A DNA stretch of 5,189 nucleotides from contig CANBZE010000172.1 in NCBI GenBank assembly GCA_947373775.1, positions 1 through 5,189 of the forward strand. The letters are read 5' to 3'. Origin of the DNA: Alphaproteobacteria bacterium. Its GTDB lineage: Bacteria; Pseudomonadota; Alphaproteobacteria; Micropepsales; Micropepsaceae. The position numbers were made by a program, and so were the translations under genes. Below, one piece after another: positions 1 to 5,189 of this stretch. Within the stretch, counting starts at the first letter, position 1. Each line of letters starts with the position of its first letter. The notes below the pieces were generated by a model. That model was not told the origin of the DNA. It searched no databases and worked only from the letters and a program-made list of their open reading frames with translations.

Positions 1-935
1 AATGTCGTGTCGACAGGGCTCGCATAACCGCCATCGCCGCCCTGCTCCAGACCGGCTGTCGTGGTGGGGATGCCGTGGGTCATGGGAATAAGCTGGCCGG
101 CGGAACCGAAGGTATAATTGGTCAGCGCGCAGCTGGCGCCGCAGTTGATCGTGCCGGTCAACGACTGATTGAAAAGATGGCCATAGGGCACGTCGACAAA
201 CGGCGCCGCGGCGGTGCCGGCACCGGCCTCGACCCAACTGTTGTTCTGGTAGCCGTAAGGGCGTGCGGCGATCGGAACCATGTCCTGCTGGAAAACACGC
301 GCGGACAATTCATAGTGACCGCGACCGCCGAACAGTTCGGTGCCCCAGGCAAGGCCGATTTTCTCTTCCGCGGCATCGCCATATTTCGAGATACCGGCGT
401 TAAAATCATACTTGAAGCCGTTGAAATTCTTGTCCAGGACGAAATTGACCACGCCGGCCACGGCATCGGAGCCGTAAACCGCCGAAGCGCCGCCAGTCAC
501 CACGTCAACGCGGCTCACCAGCATCTGGGGCAACGTGTCTACATTCACCGTGCCATTCTGGTTCGACGGCGCCACGCGTTGGCCGTCCAGCAGCACCAGG
601 GTGCGGGACACGCCGAGGTTTCGCAGGTTCAGTGTATTGCCGCCATTGTTGGTGGAACCATTGCCCTGGGTACGCGGCGTGGCGCCGCCGATGAAATCGG
701 GCAGCTTGATCAAGGCGTCGGGGATGTTGGTGGGCGTGGTCGCCGACAGCTGCTCGGCTGTCACGACGGTCAGCGGCGTGGGCGACAGGGTACTGTCGGA
801 AATAACGCGCGAGCCGGTCACGGTGACCGCTTCCACATTGTTGTTCGCCTGCTGCTGGGCGCGGGCGCCGACAGTCAGAGCCAACACGCTGGCAGCACAC
901 ATCAGCGCGAACTTGTTCACATTCCTGGCACTCAT
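1..935 (-). CDS. TonB-dependent outer-membrane receptor, N-terminal part (3' end beyond window)
   Basis: The visible part is 311 codons from an ATG at 935 to the left edge, with no stop. Residues 1-26 form a signal peptide (basic start, hydrophobic L-M-C-A-A-S-V-L-A-L core, likely cut after A-R-A), so the protein is exported. Residues about 34-44 (VEAVTVTGSRV) look like a TonB-box segment. Residues about 50-168 are a plug domain, with N-L-R-N-L-G..R-T-L-V-L-L-D-G-Q-R at 103-120 and VDVVTGGASAVYGSDAVAGV at 143-162; barrel strands follow. A Cys pair (C265, C269) lies in a likely outer loop. Such receptors import bulky ligands with energy from TonB-ExbBD. The ligand cannot be read from this part; the LacI-type regulator next door favours a carbohydrate over iron. 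A G-rich ribosome site (GGGGGA, 940-945) lies four bases before the ATG. Full-length relatives usually have 700-1000 residues, so most of the barrel is missing. The frame is intact throughout. Confidence 0.95.
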   Translation of the reverse strand, partial: MSARNVNKFALMCAASVLALTVGARAQQQANNNVEAVTVTGSRVISDSTLSPTPLTVVTAEQLSATTPTNIPDALIKLPDFIGGATPRTQGNGSTNNGGNTLNLRNLGVSRTLVLLDGQRVAPSNQNGTVNVDTLPQMLVSRVDVVTGGASAVYGSDAVAGVVNFVLDKNFNGFKYDFNAGISKYGDAAEEKIGLAWGTELFGGRGHYELSARVFQQDMVPIAARPYGYQNNSWVEAGAGTAAAPFVDVPYGHLFNQSLTGTINCGASCALTNYTFGSAGQLIPMTHGIPTTTAGLEQGGDGGYASPVDTT

Positions 936-967
936 CGGATCCCCCGGGATTTTGTTTGTTACTCAAA

Positions 968-996
968 CCAATAGAGAAAATTGGCAGCGCTGCCAA
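968..996 (-). promoter_or_regulatory. Candidate promoter of the TonB-dependent receptor
   Basis: On the minus strand TTGGCA (991-996) matches the -35 consensus at five of six positions. It is followed after 17 bases by TATTGG (968-973), a weak -10 with three matches. Transcription would begin roughly 25-30 bases before the ATG at 935. The -35 element lies inside the perfect palindrome at 981-996, which would explain repression by a LacI-type protein. The -10 is poor, so the true promoter may use other boxes in this region. Confidence 0.3.
981..996. promoter_or_regulatory. LacI-type operator O1 (perfect 16-bp palindrome)
   Basis: TTGGCAGCGCTGCCAA is a perfect palindrome. It fits the general LacI-family operator form TGNNANCG-NTNNCA, with the central C-G step. 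It lies 46-61 bases before the receptor start, where a bound repressor would block transcription. The likely binder is the LacI-family protein encoded immediately upstream (1177-2298); that pairing is inferred from position. Confidence 0.8.
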
Positions 997-1003
997 GACA
1001 AAA

Positions 1004-1017
1004 TGACAGCGCTACCA
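1004..1017. promoter_or_regulatory. LacI-type operator O2 (imperfect palindrome)
   Basis: TGACAGCGCTACCA shares the AGCGCT core and the outer TG..CA bases with O1, and its half-sites match at five of seven positions. Its centre (1010/1011) is 22 bp from that of O1 (988/989), about two helical turns, so two repressor dimers would sit on the same DNA face. The flanks extend the symmetry (AAATGA..ACCATTT). Together the two sites suggest a consensus near TGGYAGCGCTRCCA. Confidence 0.7.
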
Positions 1018-1095
1018 TTTTGCCCGCAATTCCGGCAGAGAACCAATAACCTGTTGTTTTTATGATACTTTCCGGAGCCCGAGCCGCGAAAATCC

Positions 1096-1109
1096 TGTTG
1101 GCGCTACCA
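1096..1109. promoter_or_regulatory. Degenerate third LacI-type site
   Basis: TGTTGGCGCTACCA keeps one good half-site (GCTACCA, identical to the right half of O2) and a poor other half. Its half-sites match at five of seven positions. Its centre is 92 bp from O2 and 114 bp from O1. It could be an auxiliary site for looping or chance similarity; it is much weaker than O1 and O2. Confidence 0.35.
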
Positions 1110-1138
1110 AAAAAACCCCGATGGGCTAACAGCGCGGG
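1109..1138 (-). terminator. Weak intrinsic terminator candidate after the LacI-family gene
   Basis: Reading the minus strand, CCCG (1135-1138) can pair with CGGG (1117-1120), or a tight CCC-ATC-GGG hairpin (1117-1125) can form. Either is followed by seven Ts (1109-1115). It begins about 38 bases after the stop of the repressor gene and lies upstream of O1 and O2, so it would separate repressor transcription from that of the receptor. The stems are short. Confidence 0.35.
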
Positions 1139-1176
1139 AATTTTACAACACCAGTGGTCAAGGGACTTGGGTGCGC

Positions 1177-2298
1177 TCAGGTCGTTGCGCCCACCACGAG
1201 CTCAAACCCGACATCAACAATGGTCGACGGACCACCCGAAAGCAGAAGATTGGCCCCTACCTTGCCCATGGCGATCCGCGGCGTGCGGATTGTCGAGAGT
1301 GGTTGAGGAGTCAGCCGGGTGATTTCGAGCCCGTTATAACCGAACAAGGCCAGATCGCGGGGAACCGAGATGTCGTGCTCCAGGCAGTGGAAGTAGCCAC
1401 CAAGCGCCAGATCATCGTTTGAGAAATAGATCGCGTCCAACCCAGACTGCCGCTTTAGCAACCGCGCCAACCCGACCCGCCCGGCCTCAACCGAGGAGGC
1501 CATGCTGGGATGAAACTCCTGATCAACGAAGTTCAGACCATTTTCATGCAACACGGCGCGAAAGCCTTCCAGCCTTTTCCCCGCCCGGATGTCGACCCTG
1601 ATGTCGTGACCGACATAGCCGATATGCCTGTAGTTGTGTGCCAAAAGATGCTCGGCGCTTTTGCGGCCCGCCATGCGTTGCGATGACCCCACGACGATAT
1701 CGATGCCCTCCCCGTCTACATCGAGAAGCTCGACCACCCGCACGCCACACCCCTTGAGCATCGCCCGCGCGCGATCTGTATGTTCAAGCCCTGCCACCAA
1801 GATACCTGAAGGCCGCCAGCTGAGGATCGACTCTATAAGAGCTTCCTCGCGCAGTGCATCATAGTTCGAAACCCCGATCACCGGCTGGAATCCGGCGGCC
1901 TCCAGAACCGCGTTCACTCCGGCAAGAACCTCCGGCACCACTGTGTTGCCGACCGAGGGGACGACGATGCCGATCAACTTGGATGACATCGACGCCAAGG
2001 TGCCGGCGATCCGGTTGGGCACATAATTCAGATCGGCGGCGGCTTCGAGGATCTTGCCGCGTGCAGACTCCGAAACCGACCCCTGATTGCGCAGCACGCG
2101 TGAGACGGTGCTTTCGCCAACACCAGCCCGCCGGGCGACATCGGTGATGGTAACAACCCTGGCGCGGTCACCGCTTGCAGCCGACGCAGCCCGGAAAGAC
2201 TGCGCAGGATCTGCTGCGGCCGCTGGACCCTTTTTGCCTTTTGGGCTGCGGGGTGGGGACAAGGCGGTGCTTCCCTTTTTTCGCCCGGGCTTTTTCAT
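1177..2298 (-). CDS. LacI-family transcriptional repressor, gluconate-repressor (GntR) type
   Basis: A 373-residue protein from ATG 2298; a GTG at 2301 directly before it is an alternative start. Residues about 1-47 are a Lys/Ala/Pro-rich, probably disordered tail. The LacI helix-turn-helix follows at 50-71 (TITDVARRAGVGESTVSRVL), then the hinge P-N-R-I-A-G-T-L near 94-101. The sugar-binding core starts at L-I-G-I-V-V-P-S and includes R-H-I-G-Y-V-G near 224-230, F-S-N-D-D-L-A-L-G near 292-300 and R-T-P near 338-340. The segments I-E-S-I-L-S-W, V-V-E-L-L-D and S-N-D-D-L-A match my memory of E. coli GntR, the gluconate repressor, better than LacI or GalR, so a sugar acid is a plausible effector. 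It lies just upstream of the receptor gene and the operators at 981-1017, in the same direction, which marks it as their likely repressor. No copy of that palindrome is seen before its own start, so autoregulation is not evident. The ribosome site is weak. Family is certain; effector is inferred. Confidence 0.93.
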   Translation of the reverse strand: MKKPGRKKGSTALSPPRSPKGKKGPAAAADPAQSFRAASAASGDRARVVTITDVARRAGVGESTVSRVLRNQGSVSESARGKILEAAADLNYVPNRIAGTLASMSSKLIGIVVPSVGNTVVPEVLAGVNAVLEAAGFQPVIGVSNYDALREEALIESILSWRPSGILVAGLEHTDRARAMLKGCGVRVVELLDVDGEGIDIVVGSSQRMAGRKSAEHLLAHNYRHIGYVGHDIRVDIRAGKRLEGFRAVLHENGLNFVDQEFHPSMASSVEAGRVGLARLLKRQSGLDAIYFSNDDLALGGYFHCLEHDISVPRDLALFGYNGLEITRLTPQPLSTIRTPRIAMGKVGANLLLSGGPSTIVDVGFELVVGATT

Positions 2299-2318
2299 CA
2301 CGCGTCGCGTCGTTTGGT

Positions 2319-2324
2319 TTTATA
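2319..2324 (-). promoter_or_regulatory. Candidate -10 box of the LacI-family gene
   Basis: TATAAA on the minus strand matches the -10 consensus at five of six positions. No good -35 lies 16-18 bases upstream; CTGACG is 20 bases away. Transcription would start about 14 bases before the ATG at 2298, giving a very short leader that fits the absence of a clear ribosome site. The 2302-2401 gap shows nothing else convincing apart from a small CGATG/CATCG inverted repeat (2390-2401) just after the stop of the upstream gene. Confidence 0.25.
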
Positions 2325-2401
2325 GCGAGCGTAGTGAAACATTCCGTCAGAATAGTACAAAATTCGCTCCGCCAACAGACCGAACAGGGCGATGTGCATC
2401 G

Positions 2402-2941
2402 CTACATGCGGCGAACATGATAGGTGATGCCCGGTTCGTCCTTGACCTTGAGGACAAATTTGTCAGAGGCGCTGACAATGGTGACCAGATAAGTCTCCGC
2501 GGGCCTGTTCCATTTGGCAAATACAAGATCGGATTCTTCCTGGCGATAGGTCTGGCCGTTCTTCAAAACCACCGTGAAAGTCCCGTTCCGCGCAAATTTG
2601 TAGGATTCCATCGGCACGTTGCTGGCAAAAGGCTTGGACGAGCCTAAAACTTCGGCGATGAAGCCGCGCGATTTCTGCGGCGGCGCATACCGGCTGGTTT
2701 CGGAACTGGAATAGGCCGCCCCAGGCGGGGGTACCAGCTTGGTCTGGACAGGCGGCGCCGGGGCAAGTCCCAAAATCGCGCGCATGGGCTGGGCGGAACC
2801 GTAGAAACAATCAAGCCAAATGCGATTTTCCGCGATTCCAGCGCAGCGGGCAGCACCGGACATGACCTCATCCCGCGTGGGCTCGGCAACCGCACCCTGC
2901 GTCAGAAGCACAAGCCCAACCAGAAGAAATCTGAACCGCAT
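2402..2941 (-). CDS. Small secreted protein of unknown function
   Basis: 179 residues from ATG 2941. This start is chosen because GGGG lies seven bases upstream (2949-2952) and a signal peptide begins there; the longer frame would need a TTG. Residues 1-19 (MRFRFLLVGLVLLTQGAVA) are a signal peptide with an A-V-A cleavage site, so the protein is likely periplasmic or secreted. The mature N-terminus has a Cys pair in C33-AGIAENRIWLD-C45-FYG, similar to the C-x-x-I...R-L-x-C-Y-D pattern common in small exported alphaproteobacterial proteins; it may form a disulfide. A Pro-rich linker follows (about 60-90). The C-terminal part (about 110-179) is predicted all-beta (F-T-V-V-L-K-N-G-Q-T-Y-R-Q, Y-L-V-T-I-V, F-V-L-K-V-K) and looks like a small beta-sandwich or barrel. 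I recognise no enzyme motif. It lies 103 bases upstream of the repressor start on the same strand and could be cotranscribed. The reading frame is secure; the function is unknown. Confidence 0.82.
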   Translation of the reverse strand: MRFRFLLVGLVLLTQGAVAEPTRDEVMSGAARCAGIAENRIWLDCFYGSAQPMRAILGLAPAPPVQTKLVPPPGAAYSSSETSRYAPPQKSRGFIAEVLGSSKPFASNVPMESYKFARNGTFTVVLKNGQTYRQEESDLVFAKWNRPAETYLVTIVSASDKFVLKVKDEPGITYHVRRM

Positions 2942-3118
2942 GACCAGACCCCACAAATGCCGCGGCCCTTTTGGTAAGCCATGTCACGCCGCCAGACAAC
3001 GGGCGCCCGGGTGCGGTAAGCCGATGATCGCCCGGCCGACGCGGCCGCGCGCCCGTTGCCATCGGGCCGGGGTCCTGAAACATTATCGCTGCAACCTGCC
3101 GGGGCCCGCGAGAGCAAG
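2942..3118. other. GC-rich divergent intergenic region with inverted repeat
   Basis: This 177-bp gap must hold the promoters of the two divergent genes. It contains a perfect 10-bp inverted repeat, CAACGGGCGC (2997-3006) and GCGCCCGTTG (3049-3058), with a 42-bp very GC-rich interior, plus a direct repeat GGTAAGCC (2973-2980 and 3015-3022). Leftward, TTGTCT (2994-2999) and TACCAA (2971-2976) are 17 bases apart. Rightward, TTGCCA (3056-3061) and CATTAT (3081-3086) are 19 apart. These boxes are weak, and each -35 overlaps an arm of the repeat. No regulator can be named. Confidence 0.4.
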
Positions 3119-3706
3119 ATGCCAGACCCAGAACCCAAAATCCGCAAGTCGTTGATCTCGGGCCGAGAGCTTTTCGTTTGCGACAACCTGATTGACCAAA
3201 TGATGGTGCAACAGGTCGGCAACCTCGCACGAACATTGCCTTATTTCAGGAAGGAAAAAAGCCGGCCTGGAGTACCCGGCCTTGCCGCTGTGTCCGAGAT
3301 TCCGCCGGAGCGAATTGCGGTCGACCCTTTTCTCAACAGCTTGAGACAGGCAGTCGAAAGATTGCTGCCGGACGAACGATTTTCCGACCAGCGGGCCTAT
3401 GTCAATTGCAGTGTCTATGGCGACAGTTACTATCTGCACCGTGATAGCGACCCTGGCGAGCAGCATGTCACGGCGCTCTATTATGCGAATCTTGAATGGC
3501 AGGCCGACTGGGGCGGTGAAACCATCTATTACAATGATGAAGAGGACGCTGAACTTGCGATTACGCCGCGACCGGGCCGGCTGGTTATCGCACGCGGCGC
3601 GATATTGCATCGGGGCAATGTGCCTTCACGCTCTTGCTACGAGGAACGCTATACACTTGCCTACAAGCTGAATTCTCTGGGTGTTTCATCCCCTTCTACG
3701 CCGTGA
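3119..3706 (+). CDS. 2-oxoglutarate/Fe(II)-dependent oxygenase, prolyl-4-hydroxylase-like fold
   Basis: 195 residues from ATG 3119, with a modest purine-rich GAGAG about five bases upstream; extending the frame leftward would need a TTG at 3056. The core is a double-stranded beta-helix carrying the iron facial triad H107-x-D109 (Y-Y-L-H-R-D-S-D) and H164 (A-I-L-H-R-G). R177 (E-E-R-Y-T-L-A-Y-K-L) is the expected 2-oxoglutarate carboxylate anchor. Between them lie T-A-L-Y-Y-A-N and W-G-G-E-T-I-Y-Y, the usual strand signature of this superfamily. These enzymes couple 2-oxoglutarate and O2 to hydroxylation of a protein side chain or small molecule; the substrate cannot be told from sequence. No signal peptide is seen, so it should be cytoplasmic. 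All catalytic residues are present, so it is probably active. It diverges from the secreted-protein gene and converges on the quinoprotein gene across 15 bp, so it is likely monocistronic. The class is clear; any link to sugar metabolism is unproven. Confidence 0.9.
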   Translation: MPDPEPKIRKSLISGRELFVCDNLIDQMMVQQVGNLARTLPYFRKEKSRPGVPGLAAVSEIPPERIAVDPFLNSLRQAVERLLPDERFSDQRAYVNCSVYGDSYYLHRDSDPGEQHVTALYYANLEWQADWGGETIYYNDEEDAELAITPRPGRLVIARGAILHRGNVPSRSCYEERYTLAYKLNSLGVSSPSTP

Positions 3707-3721
3707 GAGCAGGACAGGAAT

Positions 3722-5189
3722 TCAATGTCCGGCAGGCAACGCGAAGGCGACCACATCGTCTGCGCTGGCCGGCACCCCTGCATTGTTGCCGCCGGTGGCG
3801 ACAACCGCGATGTATTGGCGCCCGTCTTTTCCGCGGTAACTGACCGGGCCGGTTGACGCCGTTGCCGGCAGCTTGACCTCCCACAAAAGCTTGCCCGTCA
3901 TCGTTTCAAAGGCGCGAAACCGGCTATCGTCTGTTGCACCGATAAAGGCCACCCCCCCGCCCGTGACCATGGGATTACCGAGATTGATGCGGCCGGTATT
4001 GCGCTGATCGGCGGGCAACTCGTCGCTGACGCCGAGCGGCACCTGCCATTTGATCTGGCCGGTGTTGACGTCCACCCCGCTGAATTGCCCCCAGGGCGGC
4101 GCGTTGCAAGGCTGTCGCGTCTTCGGATTCCAGAAATAGAGATATCCGTCCCGCATCTCGAAGCTGCCATCGGTGCGCGCAATCAGCGTGGCCAAAGCCG
4201 CCAGGTTGTTGGTATTGGCCACCAGAACGCCGCGCCCGGGGTCGAACGCAGCGCCGCCCCAATCGACACCACCCAGGCTGCCCGGAAAACTGGCGACGGC
4301 AGAATCCGTCCGCAACGGCTGAAACGGCTTGGCCGGCACCACATGCTTTTCAGCAATCAGTTTTTCGCAGAAGGACTTCAGCTCCGGCGTGACGTCCGCA
4401 ACATCTCCCTGGGCGTAACTTGTTTTGGCCAGAGGCGGCGTCACGGACATGGGCTGGGTCGGCCATGGTTTTTCCCCGGGAACGTCGGTGTCGATCGGGA
4501 CGGGCACTTCTTTTGTTTCAAACAGCGGTTTTCCGGTAACGCGGTTGAGCAGGAAGAGAATGGAAGTTTTGTTCATCACAGCGATTGCGGGAATCGCCTT
4601 TCCATTTTGTTTGACGCTGACCAAATTCGCGCTGGGCAGATCCAGGTCCCAGATATCGTGATGCACCGTCTGGAAATGCCAAAGATATTTTCCGGTCTTG
4701 GCATCCACCGCGACGATGGAATCGCTGAACAGGTTTTCGCCATGGCGGTCGCCGCCCCAACGATCGAAAGTGGGCGCGGCAAGCGGCAGGTAAACGATAC
4801 CGCGTTCGGCATCGCCGATGATGGTGGTCCAGACATTCACGCCGGAGCGCCGCTTCCAGCTGTCCCCTTCCCATGTGTCATGTCCGGGCTCTCCGGGCTG
4901 CGGAATGCTATGGAATGTCCATAGATGCTTGCCTGTGCGGACATCGAAACCACGGACGTCGCCCGACGCACCCAGTGCGGGAGCTTCCTGCACACGGCCG
5001 CCGGTCACGATGACGTCTCCCAGCACCGTTGGCGGAGAGGAAAATCCAAAATAGGCATTGGGAGAACCGTTGAGTATGTCCGGCGTTTTTAAATTCGCGG
5101 TGCCGTTGGTGCCGAACTTCCTGATCAGCTCGCCCGTCGCGGAATCAAGTGCCACCAGGTTTCCATTACGGGTCGCGACAATGATGCGG
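3722..5189 (-). CDS. PQQ-dependent quinoprotein dehydrogenase, glucose-dehydrogenase-like, C-terminal part (5' end beyond window)
   Basis: The frame is open from the right edge (R-I-I-V-A-T-R-N-G-N-L...) to a TGA at 3722-3724, 488 residues. Codons upstream of the GTG at 5155 continue the same beta-propeller repeat, so that GTG is internal and the start lies outside. Propeller blades show as D-V-R-T-G-K-H-L-W, D-A-K-T-G-K-Y-L-W, D-V-N-T-G-Q-I-K-W and E-T-M-T-G-K-L-L-W. The signature HHDIWDLDLP (residues 176-185 of the fragment) corresponds to H-H-D-L-W-D-M-D-L-P of membrane glucose dehydrogenase, whose Asp acts as base. The Lys in A-V-M-N-K-T (about 207) matches its PQQ-contacting Lys. Such enzymes oxidise aldoses to lactones in the periplasm and pass electrons to ubiquinone. 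Whether this one has the N-terminal membrane helices of that enzyme, or is a shorter soluble form with a signal peptide, cannot be seen. The substrate may be another sugar or alcohol. The C-terminus is complete, ending in a Val/Ala-rich strand and P-A-G-H. Confidence 0.93.
   Translation of the reverse strand, partial: RIIVATRNGNLVALDSATGELIRKFGTNGTANLKTPDILNGSPNAYFGFSSPPTVLGDVIVTGGRVQEAPALGASGDVRGFDVRTGKHLWTFHSIPQPGEPGHDTWEGDSWKRRSGVNVWTTIIGDAERGIVYLPLAAPTFDRWGGDRHGENLFSDSIVAVDAKTGKYLWHFQTVHHDIWDLDLPSANLVSVKQNGKAIPAIAVMNKTSILFLLNRVTGKPLFETKEVPVPIDTDVPGEKPWPTQPMSVTPPLAKTSYAQGDVADVTPELKSFCEKLIAEKHVVPAKPFQPLRTDSAVASFPGSLGGVDWGGAAFDPGRGVLVANTNNLAALATLIARTDGSFEMRDGYLYFWNPKTRQPCNAPPWGQFSGVDVNTGQIKWQVPLGVSDELPADQRNTGRINLGNPMVTGGGVAFIGATDDSRFRAFETMTGKLLWEVKLPATASTGPVSYRGKDGRQYIAVVATGGNNAGVPASADDVVAFALPAGH

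Noticed and set aside
937..948. Adjacent GGATCC and CCCGGG resembling a cloning polylinker
   Set aside because: The surrounding sequence reads naturally from operator to ribosome site to signal peptide, with no vector sequence around it; chance in GC-rich DNA is the simpler explanation.
75..974. A 299-codon open frame on the plus strand opposite the receptor gene
   Set aside because: It is antisense to a clear receptor frame with signal peptide and plug motifs. The Arg/Gly/His-rich translation is typical of a GC-rich shadow frame.
505..996. A 163-codon minus-strand frame overlapping the receptor start
   Set aside because: It is a different frame from the receptor, with low-complexity Arg/Ala/Gln composition, and it runs through the operator region.
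2362..2401. Possible terminator after the secreted-protein gene (CGATG/CATCG and CGCC/GGCG inverted repeats)
   Set aside because: The first has a two-base loop and no T-run; the second has only a four-bp stem and its Ts lie too far away. The evidence is too weak to call.
2868..3236. Minus-strand frames spanning the divergent intergenic region and the start of the oxygenase gene
   Set aside because: They overlap two well-supported genes in other frames, show no family motif, and cover a GC-rich gap where long frames arise by composition.
4085..4924. A 279-codon open frame on the plus strand opposite the quinoprotein gene
   Set aside because: The opposite strand encodes an unmistakable PQQ propeller through the whole stretch, while this frame shows no recognisable motif.
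3722..5155. Reading the quinoprotein as a complete 477-residue gene starting at 5155
   Set aside because: The codon at 5155 is GTG and the same frame continues upstream with propeller sequence to the window edge, so the gene is truncated by the window and does not start there.

Overview
The window looks like chromosomal DNA of a GC-rich Gram-negative bacterium, most likely an alphaproteobacterium of the Sphingomonadales/Caulobacterales/Rhizomicrobium sort. The grounds are the TonB-dependent receptor style (R-N-L-G..R-T-L-V-L-L-D-G plug signature), a LacI-type regulator paired with that receptor, a periplasmic quinoprotein dehydrogenase, and strong GC bias at third positions, which also creates long false antisense frames. 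The lineage is an inference from gene style; nothing in the window fixes it.

Layout. At the left edge, the first 311 codons of a TonB-dependent outer-membrane receptor run leftward out of the window. Its upstream region (936-1176) holds two LacI-type palindromic operators whose centres are 22 bp apart, a degenerate third copy, and a weak terminator-like hairpin that would end the preceding gene. That gene (1177-2298, minus) is a LacI-family repressor whose effector domain most resembles gluconate repressors (GntR of E. coli). Next on the same strand is a small secreted protein of unknown function (2402-2941). A GC-rich divergent intergenic region with a 10-bp inverted repeat (2942-3118) separates it from a rightward 2-oxoglutarate/Fe(II) oxygenase (3119-3706). 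This gene converges, across only 15 bp, on the C-terminal 488 residues of a PQQ-dependent glucose-dehydrogenase-like quinoprotein that enters from the right edge (3722-5189, minus).

How they may work together. The receptor and the repressor form a typical transporter-regulator pair: the repressor probably binds the palindromes in front of the receptor and lets go when a sugar or sugar acid appears. The gluconate-repressor resemblance, plus a nearby periplasmic aldose-oxidising quinoprotein, suggests a locus for aldose or aldonate capture. The link to the quinoprotein is by proximity only. The secreted protein and the oxygenase have no clear role in that scheme. No RNA genes, CRISPR arrays, insertion sequences or phage genes were seen, and no clearly novel multi-gene system is evident. 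The operator cluster is the most informative non-coding signal.
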